Part shown: one piece after another, positions 41,723-53,499 of the stretch | Numbering within the stretch: the stretch's first letter is position 1 | How the letters are laid out: every line of letters begins with the position of its first letter | NCBI GenBank assembly: GCA_030220185.1 | Contig: JASPKZ010005704.1 | Location: 602,501 to 666,500, forward strand | Source of the DNA: Diploptera punctata | Taxonomy: Eukaryota > Arthropoda > Insecta > Blattodea > Blaberidae | DNA: 64,000 nt | Direction of reading: 5' to 3' | Program-made: the position numbers and the translations under genes | Notes under the pieces: model-generated | What the model saw: the letters and a program-made list of their open reading frames with translations, nothing else | The model's database searches: none | What the model was told of the DNA's origin: nothing

Positions 41723-41776
41723 GATATAGAGAACGTTGGTTGGTTTAGTAACTTTATAATATAACTTTAAAAAATT

Positions 41777-42540
41777 ATCAGAAGTAATGCCACGAGTGAT
41801 TTCCAAATTATCGATAAATTCACGATGCTACGAAGTGAGGAGTGAATTTATCATAAGTAATGCCACGAGTGATTTCCCGTGAGGAGTGAATTTATCTAGA
41901 GAATTTGGAAATCAAGAGTGGCATTTGTTAGGACTATTTAACGAATAAAATTAAGCTGTTTACTCACAAATCATTATTTAACTCTAGTTATTTCAAAATA
42001 TTTATATATTTAATGCAAACGGCGATGTTTGAAAACAAATGAGAAACGATAGGTACGCTTCTACTGCTTCTTTTGTTTATCACTGCAACCAGATCATACT
42101 ATTTATTGCCAAAGGAACGCAATATTGTAAGAATGCTCTCTAGTGGAGAAAAAATGAAACATCAATCTGTATATTAATTCATTTCTGATGTCGTATGATG
42201 TAAATATTACAATTATATTTTTCTGGATTATTACCTGGGAAAAAATACATTTAAGAAAGTCAAACAGTGGTTTCTTTTTTTGGTGGTATAATAAATTGCT
42301 ACAAATGTTGACATGTATGCACTATATATACAATCTGGTAGCCGTATTTCTTATAGGCTCAGTCACTGCAAAATAACGGTCAGACCTGTTCAGAATATTA
42401 AAAAGGAGGAGCTTTCTTTAATATGGTAATTATAACACTGATAAATATTTCGTGAAACACGACTCTGATTGGTTGTAAAACAGAAATCATTGAAACGTGA
42501 TTGGTCATTGACTCCCATTTGGGGCATGAGTTAAATAGTC
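41777..42540 (-). mobile_element. Element F, copy 4
   Basis: The left terminal hairpin is duplicated (AAGTAATGCCACGAGTGATT at about 41784 and again at 41851). Then the usual body to GGGGCATGAGTTAAATAGTC. Confidence 0.8.
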
Positions 42541-43637
42541 TAGATAATTTGGAAATCAAGAGTGGCATTTGTTAGGACTATTTAACGAATAAAATTAAGC
42601 TGTTTACTCACAAATCATTATTTAACTATAGTTATTTTTAAATATTTATATATTTAATGTAAACAGCGATGTTTGAAAACAAATGAGAAACGATTGGTTC
42701 GATTCATTTGTTTCTTTTGTTCGATCACTGCAACGAGATCATATTATTATTTATTGCCAAAAGATCGTAATGTTGTAAGAATGCACCCTAGTAGAGAATT
42801 TTTTTTTTGTAAGCCCATGTTTTCCCCTTACAGAGATTTAGGCGCTCTCCCCCTACAGGGAAGAATTTGAACCATATTAATTTAGTTACACTTGTTTTCG
42901 TATAGATGTCATTTTGAGTGGTCCGTGGTCAGCGTTCCGCCTCATACTGACATCTAGGAAACCAAGGTATTACTAGGACGGGAAAATTCGGTAAATTTTG
43001 CTTAGAGGCCTTTTCATTCCGGCTTAAGGATTTTTTACGAGCCTGAAAATCTTCAGACTCGGGACCCACGGCTTAAAGTCCCTCCCGGAGGACTTGCTCC
43101 ATGGATTTTTCCTCCTAAAAAATCCATCGACCCCGGCCGGGTTTGAACCCGCTATCCTCGGGACCAGAGGCAAGGAGCATAACCACTAGTCCACCGCGGC
43201 CGATAGAGAAATTTATAACCAACGTTATAGGTATTAATTAATTTCTGATGTCCTATGATGTAAATATGCCAATTATATTTTTCTGCGTAATTTCGTGGAA
43301 AATAATTCGTTTAAGAAAGTGCAAATAGTGGTTTATTATTTTTTTCTTTGTGGTATAATCAATTGCTACAAATGTTTTTATATTAACTCCCGCATGCGCT
43401 AGGTATTGGCATTCATGCACTATATATATAATTTGGTAGCCGTATTTCTTATGGAGTAAGTCACTGCAAAATAATGCTATGACCTATTCAGAATGTTAAA
43501 AAAGAGGTGCTTTCTTTATTATGATAAACTTTAGTTGGTAAATTTTAGGCGAAACACGACTGTGATTGTTTGTAAATAAAAAATAATTGAAATGTGATTG
43601 GTCATTGACTCCCATTTGGGGCATGAGTTAAATAGTC
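42541..43637 (-). mobile_element. Element F, copy 5, with SineC inside
   Basis: Begins directly after copy 4 at TAGATAATTTGGAAATCAAG and runs to GGGCATGAGTTAAATAGTC. SineC lies at 42807-43204; TAGAGAA on both sides is the duplication. Confidence 0.8.
42807..43204 (-). mobile_element. SineC nested in Element F
   Basis: Full SineC from TGTAAGCCCATGTTTTCCCC to CACTAGTCCACCGCGGCCG, flanked by TAGAGAA copies. Confidence 0.9.
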
Positions 43638-43987
43638 TCCGTAAATCATTCTACATTTAACACTAAAATATGTTACAACATTTTTGAACACGTATGTCCA
43701 TATCCATTTGATTTTTGTCGCAATCCCTTCAAGTGAGTTGTGCTGTTCCCTGGAATATGTTAGCGTTCTTAAGAGATTTTGGTTTGATAGCAAAAGATAG
43801 ACTTGAACTGGGGAAGCGAATGGAATCTCGTTCTCTTTCGTGTTGAAGAGTTTTCCAAGTATAGATTCTGCTTCTAATGGCGCTTTTACAGGGCGATTAC
43901 AAATAAATTACCTCCAAAGCGTTTGAATCTCTGTATGCAGTAGGCCTACGTCATAAAAATTGTGTAAAATTTGTATTACTTATTTTC

Positions 43988-43990
<3 letters not shown>
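43638..43990. other. No recognised feature
   Basis: No repeat or motif recognised. Confidence 0.45.

Positions 43991-44036
<46 letters not shown>
43991..44036. repeat. (ATT)n
   Basis: Triplet run immediately before the LineA 3' end. Confidence 0.9.
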
Positions 44037-44985
44037 TTACTTACTCACTGGCACTATCGAACCCGTAGGTTCATGGCCGCGCGGACATAAGCTCTCCATA
44101 CATCCCTATTCTGAGCTAATGCTTTCCAATCATTCCCTGTATAATCTACTTCCTTCAAATCATAGTTAATGTTATTCTCCCACCTCATTCTTGGTCTACC
44201 AACTGGGCGTTTTTCCTCTGGCTTTCCTACAAGAAGCTTCCATGTAAGTATTTTATTCCCCATACGTGCAACATGTCCTGTCCATCGCAGTCTACGAGAC
44301 TTAACTGTTCTTATTATATCTGGCTTCCTATAAAGACATGTAGTTCATTGTTATGTAGTCTTCTCCATTCACCTGTCTGTTCATCTCTCTTTGGTCCAAA
44401 AATTATCCTAAGTACTTTGTTCTCAAATACTTGTAATGTCGTTTCCTCCCTTAAAGTAAGAGTCCATGTTTCGCACTCATATAATATAACTGGTAGAATA
44501 ATAGTTTTATATATTTTCAGTTTAACGTTTTTTGAAAGGAGTTGGGACATCAAGAGTCTCTGCAATGCATAATAGCACGCATTTCCAGAATTGAGCCTAT
44601 GTTTAATTCAAGTTAATATCTCTAGTGCCCCGCTATTGTATAAAGTCCTAACATTCCATGTTCCTAGGAACATGTCCCTGTGTTTGAGCCTTTGGCATGG
44701 GTTCCCTGAAGTAGTCCCCGCCCGAAGAACCGAATGGGGGACTATTTGACCTCCGGAAAATTTTACCCCAGTTCAACTCATGTCCGCATTTCTTGACGGT
44801 TGTATTTTTACGGTGAAAGATCGTCAATCTTTCGCCCAAGATACTTTTTTCGTCTGGCTTATCACCTTCGACCAGTCCGGCGTGGGTAACCCTATCGCCA
44901 GCAATGCTACCGCCGGCATAGCTCTCAGGACCATTTAAGCACGCAAGCCACTCCACCACGACAAGGTAAAGGTACCATGGAGGGA
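44037..44985 (-). mobile_element. LineA copy with 5' end and large internal deletion
   Basis: The minus strand reads, from the right, MVEWLACLNGPESYAGGSIA then GDRVTHAGLVEGDKPDEK. A frame change then gives LGTWNVRTLYNSGALEILT (about 44615-44680), the opening of the apurinic-type endonuclease domain (G-T-W-N-V-R-T-L). It is fused at about 44608 to the RT-distal part (MQRLLMSQLLSKNVKLKIYK), then the normal 3' end. It shows that LineA is an endonuclease-RT LINE and supplies its only visible 5' region here. Confidence 0.8.
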
Positions 44986-44999
44986 TAAAGAAAGGTCCT

Positions 45000-45550
45000 A
45001 CTTTTTAATATTCTGAACAGGTCACAACATTATTTTGCAGTGACTGACTCTCCAACAAATACGTTGAATGTAGCAAATAATGAACAGATTCCTTCGAACT
45101 ACACATCTGATAATTGTGTGTTCAATAATTGTGTTTTAAATAATCATTTTATGGAGTTGTTTCCTAAAAAAATAATTAATAGCCTATAATGTTGGTTATA
45201 ACATACAGTTTGATGTGTTTCACTAGGATGTATTTTTACAATATTGCGATCCTATTTTGCAATAAATAATATGGTCTGGTTGCAGTGGATGAACAAATGA
45301 AACATAACAAATATTTTATCATTTTGAATAAGATTTTCGGGCTGTGGGCTCCAAGATCATCATAGCAACTCCGGCCGTAAAGGTCTACGTCAATGCATTT
45401 GTTTTCAAACATCGCCGTTTACATTAAATGTATAAATATATTTATATAATGATTTGTGAGTAAACAGCTTAATTTTATTCGTTAAATAGTCCTAACAAAT
45501 GTCGCTCTTGATTTCCAAATTCTCTAGATATATTGGAAATCGCTCGTGGC
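45000..45550 (+). mobile_element. Element F, copy 6, partial
   Basis: CATTATTTTGCAGTGACTGA to GGAAATCGCTCGTGGCATTA. The left third is missing. It carries a variant centre (GAACAGATTCCTTCGAACTA) shared with 48346-48870, so a subfamily. A foreign stretch lies at 45338-45400. Confidence 0.75.
45338..45400. mobile_element. Part of the hairpin element of 9703-9849
   Basis: AAGATTTTCGGGCTGTGGGC and ATAGCAACTCCGGCCG match the arm and outer end of the hairpin element, in changed order. It interrupts Element F. Confidence 0.6.
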
Positions 45551-45555
45551 ATTAA

Positions 45556-45644
45556 AAGAAAGTAAAGTGATCCCACAACAGGCCCGGAGGCCCTAGGGGT
45601 AGTAGGTGGTTAAGGCTCCCACTTTTTCTAGACAATCGCCATTT

Positions 45645-45699
<55 letters not shown>

Positions 45700-45801
45700 G
45701 CTTTATTTTACCTGGCAGAGTTAAGGCCTTAAGGCCTTGTCTACCACTCAACCAGGTTTAAAAAAATACAAACAAAAAAATAGTCTTAAATCTAAATTAC
45801 A

Positions 45802-45834
<33 letters not shown>

Positions 45835-46214
45835 ATATATATATAAACGATTACAAGTTATGAATACAATACAATTAATATTTATAATGTATTTTGATTT
45901 ACTCTAAATTTAACGAATTAAATATATAACATGTACAATATATATAAAAAACAGGAAAAGATTAATGACATAGTATAAAATTAAATAAATAGAGAAAAAT
46001 TATGTCAGCCGGGTTGTCAGCCCTGAGTGATGGCCGCCTTTACTCCCAGAACAAGCGCCTGGTACTCATTTTCGTTAGACGCTGAGTCGATCCCAGGGCC
46101 ATAGTGCCGCCAGAGAGTTTGGGTCAGTTTAAATATCCTGACCCCAACGGGACTTGAACCCTCGACCCTCCGGCTTGTAGCTCAGTGCCTTAACCACTAC
46201 GCTACGGCGTGCCC
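45556..46214 (-). mobile_element. SineD split by a LineI end
   Basis: 45556-45646 is the SineD 3' part (GTAAAGTGATCCCACAACAG) and 46003-46214 the 5' part with head complement (CTTAACCACTACGCTACGGC). A LineI 3' end lies between. Confidence 0.85.
45647..46002 (-). mobile_element. LineI 3' end nested in SineD
   Basis: AAT tail (45647-45700), GGCCTTAAGGCCTTGTCTAC, TA run (45801-45844) and the AT-rich UTR to AAATAGAGAAAAATTA. Only UTR sequence, so severely 5'-truncated. Confidence 0.85.
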
Positions 46215-46221
46215 CTGGCTT

Positions 46222-46670
46222 CTCTTCTTCTTCAGTTCCTGGTTTAGGCAAGAGTTGCCTGTTCCGTCTTCACTAATAGATCTAAGACCATCTCTTCCGA
46301 GGACGTCCGACATCTCTTCTTCCTCTCGGAAAATAATGGAAGATTTTATTTGGTAATCTACTTTCTTCCATTCTTTCTACATGTTCTTTCTACTGTATCT
46401 TGTTGTTAAATATATTTTCTTTTATGGAGTAGATCTGCAGTTCTTCACGGATATCCTCGTTTCTTATCTGGTCCATTCTAGTGCAGCCTTTTACTCTTCT
46501 TAAAAATTTCATCTCGGCTGCTTGGATTTTACTTTCTTGTTTGGTAGTGGTAATCCAAGATTCACTTCCACACAAAAGGGCAGGGACAGCCATTGTTTTA
46601 TGAAATTTCAAATTTGTTTGTTTGTGGGCTTTATTATTCAATGTTCTATTTATTGTACCACAAAGTTTTT
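46222..46670 (-). mobile_element. LineB fragment
   Basis: Minus frame 46390-46641: LKFHKTMAVPALLCGSESWI then SKIQAAEMKFLRRVKGCTRM and RNEDIREELQIYSIKE. The 3' end has a TTC tail at the left. RT-distal part only. Confidence 0.8.
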
Positions 46671-47139
46671 ATTAATATTATATCCTGGCATAGAGTTAAA
46701 CATAATGTTAGTTAGCTATTTCGACATGTGGAATTTCATATGACAGTATAGAGTTGAAAAGCGTAGTTTGGAACGCATTATCAAGTGAGCTGTGATTGCC
46801 AGCTAATAATGCATATGTATATTCGATTTGTTTCATTCAATGTATCGTGGTCTCAATTCATATTATGTAAACCAATGATATACTGAAACCAATTTCAATC
46901 GCGGTATAAGCTACGGATTAAATTATTTTGTAATTTTTATAATTACATGGTAGTTGAGTGCACATGCATAATTAATAATTATGCATAACTTTTTATATGT
47001 AATCTAAGCCATTTTTAGAAATTGTAATCCCATTTATTGCGCAATTAGTGAATCATACATCCCGCAACATGAATACATCACATGTTCTGCACGTCACGAA
47101 TTTGACTCTACAGTCAAAAATAAATGGAAATAGTTTCAG
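46671..47139. other. No recognised feature
   Basis: AT-rich unique-looking DNA. Confidence 0.45.
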
Positions 47140-48870
47140 TGACTATTTAACTCTTGCCCCAAATGGGAGTCAATGACCAATCACGTTTAAATGCATTTTG
47201 TTTTACAACCAATCACAGTCGTGTTTCACCTCCATAATTATCTACTTCTGTTTATCATAAGTAATGCCACGAGTGATTTCCAATTTATCTAGAGAATTTG
47301 GAAATCAAGAGTGACATTTGTTAGGACTATTTAACGAATAAAATTAAGCTGTTTACTCACAAATCATTATTTAAATATAGTAATTTTAAAATATTGATTT
47401 ATTTAACCTAAACGGCAATGTTTGAAAACAAATGAAAAACGATTCTTTCGTTCGTCACTGCAACCAGATAATATTATTTATTGTAAGAATGCTCTCTAGT
47501 GGAGAAAAAATGAAACACATCAAAATGTATATTAATTCATTTCTGATTACCTATGATGTAAATATGACAATTATATTTGTCTGGGAAAAAATACATTTAA
47601 GAAAGTGCAAACAGCGGTTTTTTTTTTGGTGGTATAATCAATTACTACAAATGTTTTTATATTAACTCCCGCATGCGGTATGTGTTGCGTGAATTTATCT
47701 AGAGAATTTAGAAATCAAGAGTGGGGTTTCTTCGGAATATCTAATGAATAAAATTAAGCTGTTTACTCACAAATCATTATTTAACTATAGTTATTTTAAA
47801 ATAGTTATATATTTAACCTAAACGGCGATGTTTGAAAACAAATGAGAAACGATTCATACGCTTAATTTGATTCTTTCGTTCGTCACTGCAACCAGATCAT
47901 ATTTTTTATTGTAAGAATGCACTCTATTGGAGAAAAAATGAAACACATCAAAATGAATATTAATTCATTTCCTATGTCCTATGATGTAAAAATGACAATT
48001 ATATTTTTCTAAAAAAAAATACATTTAAGAAAGTGCAAACAGCGGTTTTTTTTTGTGGTATAATCAATTGCTACAAATGTTTTTATATTAACTCTCGCAT
48101 GCGATATGTGTTGACATTCATGCACTATATATACAATCTGGTAGCCGTATTTCTTAGTGAGTCAGTCACTGCAAAATAATGCTATGACCTATTCAGAATG
48201 TTAAAAAGGAGGTGGTTTCATTATTATGATAAACTTTAGTTGGTAAATTCTAGGCGAAACACGACTGTGATTGGCTGTAAATAAAAAATCATTGTAACGT
48301 GATTGGTCATTGACTCCCATTTGGGGCATGAGTTAAATAGTCATATTAAATAAAGTTCCTCCTTTTTAATATTCTGAACAGTTGAAAGCTTTATTTTGCA
48401 GTGACTGACTCTCCAACAAATACGTTGAAATTAGCAAATAATGAACAGATTCCTTCGAAATACACATTTGATAATTGTGTGTTCAATAATTGTGTTTTTA
48501 AATAATAATTTTACTGACTTGTTTCCTAAAAAGAATTAATAACCTATACTGTTCGTTATAATATGCAGTTTGATGTGTTTCATTTTTACTCCACTAGGGT
48601 GCATTCTTACAATATTGCGATCCTATTTGGCAATAAATAATATGATCCAGTGGATGAACAAAATAAACACAACCAAACATTCCTCATTTGTTTTCAAACA
48701 TCGCCGTTTATATTAAATATATAAATATTTTAAGATAACTACGAGTATATTTAAATAATGATTTGTCAGTAAACAGCTTAAATTTGTTCGTTAAATAGTC
48801 CTAACAAATGTCTCTCCTGGCTTCCAAATCCTCTAGATAAATTGGAAATCACTCGTAGCATTACTTATGA
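47140..48870. mobile_element. Cluster of four partial Element F copies
   Basis: 47140-47250 plus (left end only); 47252-47689 minus; 47690-48345 minus, almost complete to GGGGCATGAGTTAAATAGTC; 48346-48870 plus (subfamily with GAACAGATTCCTTCGAAATA). The alternating orientations can pair into large hairpins. Confidence 0.75.
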
Positions 48871-48939
48871 AGAAGAAAAGGTATCCCGTCTAGTACCATG
48901 AAGTTTTTACATACATAGCACATACATAGCACTTCCTCC

Positions 48940-49352
48940 TATTCTACTTCCTTCACAGTAGCCTCCGCCCGCTCCTGGAATCTCCTTCCTCAAGATATCA
49001 GGGGTTGCCGCACACTTGGCACCTTTAAGTCACGCTTATACAGTTACCTGTTGTCTAATAATTAATTTTTCTCTATTTATTTAATTTTATACTATGTCAT
49101 TAATCTTTTCCTCGTTTTTTATATTTTGTACATATTATATATTTAATTCGTTAAATTTAGAGTAAATCAAAATACATTATAAATATTAATTGTATTGTAT
49201 TCATAACTTGTAATCGTTTATATATATATTGTAATTTAGATTTAAGACTTTCTTTTGTATTTTTTTTAAACCTGGTTGAGTGGTAGACAAGGCCTTAAGG
49301 CCTTAACTCTGCCAGGTAAAATAAAGCTATTATTATTATTATTATTATTATA
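48940..49352 (+). mobile_element. LineI 3' end
   Basis: CTTCACAGTAGCCTCCGCCC (end of ORF2), the UTR, AGGCCTTAAGGCCTTAACTC and the ATT tail. The internal TA run is only about 12 bp here, against 44 bp at 28520. Confidence 0.85.
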
Positions 49353-49384
49353 ATTACCTTATTATTTATCATATCTCTTCACTA

Positions 49385-49585
49385 GACTCTGAGATACACA
49401 AAAAATCGATACCCGATCCCATCAGCACATTGTCCTCTATATCCCTCCTCATCACACTGCCTATTACTCGAAATCCTTTACAGTTTATCTTGCTAGAATA
49501 TGGAATTCTCTTCCACCACTATGTCTGAGACTGCCAAACTTTACCATCTTTCAGAAATAAATTGAAAATAAATTTATTAACAGAA
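49385..49585 (+). mobile_element. CR1/jockey-type LINE C-terminus, degenerate
   Basis: RIWNSLPPLCLRLPNFTIFQ can be read across one stop; W-N-S-L-P is the conserved ending of CR1/jockey ORF2. Different family from LineI. Confidence 0.6.
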
Positions 49586-49589
49586 ACAA

Positions 49590-50036
49590 CATATTATATG
49601 GATGTGAAACATGGACTCTTACTTTAAGGGAGTAAAGGAGATTACGAGTATTTGAGAATATAGAACTTAGGAAAATGTTTGGACCAAAGAGAGATGAACA
49701 GACAGGTGAATGGAGAAAATTGCATAACATGAATTACAGGATCTTTATAGGAAGCCAGATATAATGAGAACAGTTAAGTCTCGTAGACTACGATAAGCAG
49801 GACGTGTGGCACGAATGGGGAATGAAAGACGTGCATGCAAGCTTGTTGTAGGAAAACTAGAGGGTAAACGTCCAGTTGGTAGACCAAGAATGAGGTGGGA
49901 GAATAACATTAACTATGATTTGAGGGAAGTAAATTATACAGGGGATGATTGGAAAACATTGGCTCATGATACGGATCTATGGAGAGCTTATGTCCAAGCG
50001 GCCATGAACCTACGGGTTCGATAGTGCCAGTGACTT
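49590..50036 (+). mobile_element. LineA 3' part
   Basis: YGCETWTLTL-type start to GRPRMRWENNINYDLREVNY and AAMNLRVR (frame 49806-50024). 5'-truncated. Confidence 0.85.
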
Positions 50037-50111
50037 AGTTTGTTAGAAACAACTCACTAAGTTTAATTTTTTAAACATTAATAATTTGTTTTTTCATCCA
50101 ATATATAAAAA

Positions 50112-50437
50112 TGGTCCACCGCTGTGGTCTCGAGGTAGCGTGCTGCCTTGTCACGCAGCGGGTCCGGGTTCGATCCCCGGTCGGGGCAGTTTTTCTGGGT
50201 GATGTTTTTATCGGATTTTTTTCCCTCACCTGTAAGACAAATGTCAGGAAAACTTTAAGGCCCAAACGGTCCCCGAAATCATATGGCCATCATCACCATC
50301 ATCATCCTTCACCGGTGTGGAAAGCAACGGGAAGCTACCACACCTACAATTCCCTAGTAAAGCTGCAAAGGATAGCATGAAAATGCTATGATTGCAGAGA
50401 AAGACCTGCCCTCGGGCAGAATTACTATGGATGGATG
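50112..50437 (+). mobile_element. SineA, full length
   Basis: CCACCGCTGTGGTCTCGAGG to ATTACTATGGATGGATG, all landmarks present. Confidence 0.95.
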
Positions 50438-50449
50438 TAAAAATGAATA

Positions 50450-50482
50450 TTTGTTTGTTTGTTTGTTTGTTTGTTTGTTTGT
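50450..50482. repeat. (GTTT)n
   Basis: Seven or eight tetranucleotide units just after the SineA tail. Confidence 0.9.
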
Positions 50483-50574
50483 TGTTTGTACTTTATGCGC
50501 GGCCATACCGTTGGTCCGATTGTGACGGAGCTTTTTTTTTTCACACTTATAAATGATAGTACTTTCCATGAAAT

Positions 50575-50640
50575 GGAGAACTTATGTCCGCGCGGCCATG
50601 AACCTACGGGTTGGATAGTGCCAGTGGGTAAGTAACTAAG
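50575..50640 (+). mobile_element. LineA extreme 3' end
   Basis: GCGGCCATGAACCTACGGGT, GATAGTGCCAGTGGGTAAGT, then AAGT repeats. Confidence 0.8.
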
Positions 50641-50783
50641 CAAGTAAGTAATTAAGTAAGTAAGTAACTAAGTAAGTAAGTAGTAGTAGTAGTAGTAGGA
50701 CTTTATTAGACAAAAAGTAAGATATTTACAATATTATTTACAAATATGGGTCGCACGGGCAGTAAGCCGTACGTGCTGTTGAC

Positions 50784-50838
<55 letters not shown>
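50625..50838. repeat. (AAGT)n arrays and a LineP 3' UTR piece
   Basis: AAGT-type runs at 50625-50690 and 50785-50838 flank a minus LineP UTR fragment (50700-50786: CTTTATTAGACAAAAAGTAA to CAGTAAGCCGTACGTGCTGT). The LineP piece apparently landed in the LineA tail microsatellite. Confidence 0.75.
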
Positions 50839-50839
<1 letters not shown>

Positions 50840-51389
50840 TGTTTCCTTGAAGAATGTAACGAAACTTCAAACTCAATTTCGACAAAAGAAAATGAATTTC
50901 CTGGTTTTTTCCCTGTACCTTCACTATGCTAGAAACCAAAAGGAGAGTCCACAGTCTCAAACGCAAATGGAGCTAATCAAAATAACTCACTCTCAGTTCA
51001 TATTTGGCCATTTTTTAGCATATGTTATTGTCAGGTGTTACTCCAAGATTCTTACTGCCACCTGCGCTAGAATAGCGAGTTGTCGTAAACACTGGAAACC
51101 TCAACCAAGAAATTCTATTAGAGCTTTTTGCTTTGATTATGCATGGATTGTTTAGAACACATGCAAAAGACAGTGGCAGGGGAAAAAAAAAGTTTAATTT
51201 ACTTCACAAACCTGTCAATCAATGATGTTGTTTTAATGTGACCTTTAGAAACAAGCGATAGAATTACAACAACGGTAATTGGATTTAAACAAATGCTGAA
51301 CAAAATTGGGCTTCATATTTTTTTTAGAAATACAATAATTCAATTCGTTAATGATTTATTAAATTATGATTAATGTAGAAATCGATAGT
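50839..51389. other. No recognised repeat; 102-codon frame
   Basis: The plus frame 50847-51155 has no known motif. Could be host or decayed. Confidence 0.4.
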
Positions 51390-52285
51390 GACTATTTAAC
51401 TCATGCCCCAAATGGGGTCAATGACCAATCACATTTCAATTATTTTTTATTTACAACCAATCACAGTCGTATTTCGCCTAGAATTTACCAACTAAAGTTT
51501 ATCATAATAAAGAAAGCACCTCCTTTTTAACATTCTGAATAGGTCATAGCATTATTTTGCAGTGACTGATTCCCTAAGAAATACGGCTACCAGATTGTAT
51601 ATATAGTACATGAATGTCAACACATACCGCATGCGGGAGTTAATATAAAAACATTTGTAGCATTTGATTATATCACCAAAAAAAGAAACCACTATTTGCA
51701 CTTTCTTAAATGTATTTTTTTCCCAGGTAATAACATTCCACAAAAATATAATTGTCATATTTACATCATACGACCAGAAATGAATTAATATACAGTTTGA
51801 TCTGTTTAATTTTTTCTGCACTAGAGAGCATTCTTACAATATTGCGTCATCATCATCATAGCACATTCACGAATTTAGGCCATTTTTTTATCTGTTTCGG
51901 CCTCAAGAGAAACACCTTCCAAAGTCTTTTGAGTGGACGTCCTGGTCTTCTTCTTCCTGCAGGTTGATATTTTAACATTTGTTTGGGTACCCTATGATCT
52001 TCCATTCGATGAACATGTTGCAATATTGCGTTCCTTTGGCAATAAATAATATGATCTGGTTGCAGTGATGAACAAAAGAAGCAAATGAAGTGTACAAATC
52101 GTTCCTCATTTGTTTTGAAACATCGCCGTTTACATTAAATATATAAATATTTTAAAATAACTATATTTAAATAATGATTTGTGAGTAAACAGCTTAATTT
52201 TATTCGTTAAATAGTCCTAACAAATGCCACTCTTGATTTCCATATTCTTTACATAAATTGGAAATCACTCGTGGCATTACTTATG
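51390..52285 (+). mobile_element. Element F, copy with LineE inside
   Basis: ACTCATGCCCCAAATGGGGT to TCACTCGTGGCATTACTTAT, near full length, interrupted at 51846-52019. Confidence 0.85.
51846..52019 (-). mobile_element. LineE 3' end nested in Element F
   Basis: ATCATCATC tail, GCACATTCACGAATTTAGGC and GATGAACATGTTG. CAATATTGCG occurs on both sides as the target duplication. Confidence 0.85.
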
Positions 52286-52289
52286 ATAA

Positions 52290-52639
52290 TCAAGTTACAG
52301 TACATAATTTGCATTTACGACATAGAAAAATCATGAAACCCGATGCTAGTCTCGCGCACATGGCGATTTATATGTTTTGGAAATTACAAATTACTAAATT
52401 TATACTAATACAAGTAAATAAGTGGCTGTAAAAGCGAAGATGCTAAAAGGGAGGGGAGCCTCTTAATTGCTTTAAATTCTAAGACTTAAAGGAACCAACC
52501 TTCACGTCTTCCTAGTCTCTGTCCAACCTAAGAAAGACACTTGAGGAAAATAAATGGGCGGATAATCCACGAAGCACATGACTGCTGCAGTTACTGCGAT
52601 TCGTTCATGACCAAAGCACAGTTCAGCGGAAGCGGAAAA
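52290..52639. other. No confident feature
   Basis: The right part may be a decayed upstream stretch of the RTE-like LINE that follows, but no RT motif is readable. Confidence 0.4.
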
Positions 52640-53260
52640 ATAGATCATGTAAAACCGCAGAATAAGATTAAAAGCCCTCAACTCATGCGTTTTCCCGGTC
52701 TTAACATATGTCTGCCAAAGCTGGGCCCTAACAGAGAGGCAAAGGAGGAGCATTGAAATCTGCCAAAGAAAGATGGAGAGGAAGATAGTCGATGTCTCAC
52801 TCCGGGATAAGATTTCCAACATGGCGCTACAGCAAATTACAACTTCAAACAACATTACTCAAAAAGCCCTCCAAACAAAGTGGACATGGGGTGGTCATGT
52901 AACAAGACAACAACAAGGCAGATGGGCTCGGGAAACCACCATGTGGGACCCCTCCATTGGAAGACGAACACGAGGTCGGCCAAGAAGAAGATGGGCAGAC
53001 ACGTTCAAACTGATGTTGGGAGGACATTGGTCAACCACAGCCCGCAACAGGAACAAGTGGAAACAACTAGCGAACAATCTAAAAGTGGACTAAAATTCTT
53101 AATAAACTGCAGTGAAGTGCACAAGTGAAAGACTCTATAAACATAACGTTCACGTGAATTAGCTCACCACGTGAACCCTTAAAACTTTAAAATTGACCCC
53201 CCCCTCTTGTAGGAGGCCCTAGCCCTTCATGGGACATAGTGGCTACATTAATTCACTCAC
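52640..53260 (+). mobile_element. LineR, RTE-like LINE 3' end
   Basis: ORF2 C-terminal part followed by a 3' UTR with TTGTAGGAGGCCCTAGCCCT and a CACGTGAA palindromic stretch. One of the best preserved coding segments in the window. Confidence 0.75.
52665..53096 (+). pseudogene. LineR ORF2 C-terminal segment
   Basis: About 140 codons open: LKALNSCVFPVLTYVCQSWA, SIEICQRKMERKIVDVSLRD, TKWTWGGHVTRQQQGRWARE, RRTRGRPRRRWADTFKLMLG, ending LANNLKVD and a stop at 53093-53095. The block order (Y-x-x-Q-x-W-x-L, W-x-W-x-G-H, R-P-x-x-R-W-x-D) is the RTE-type connection and C-terminus. No catalytic palm remains. The frame may look like a gene but is a 5'-truncated LINE. Confidence 0.8.
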
Positions 53261-53499
53261 TCTATTAATATAATTACGTATTTAAAACTATTTAGGTTAG
53301 CTATAGCTGATCAGAATACAGTATACACCTCCATGTTTCTTCGAACGTGTTGCTATGCTTTTCCAGTGCCCTGTGGATCATACACAACAAAAAATTGTAC
53401 TTCTATCTCATTTCGTTGCTGAGAAATAACTTTTCAAAGAGTGTATACATCAATTAGGAGCCTCTGTATATAAATCAGGCTGTAATATATATGAGTATT

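Noticed and set aside
41557..41748. Frames reading FLTFVLQVRKNPE and similar, also at 3130, 26545, 31634, 32186, 50071 and 60623
   Set aside because: They are the same SineA body translated on one strand in every copy; SINEs encode no protein.
52541..52756. 71-codon plus frame as a small host gene
   Set aside because: The right part is a shifted frame of the RTE-like LINE (the true frame reads ALNSCVFPVLTYVCQSWA).
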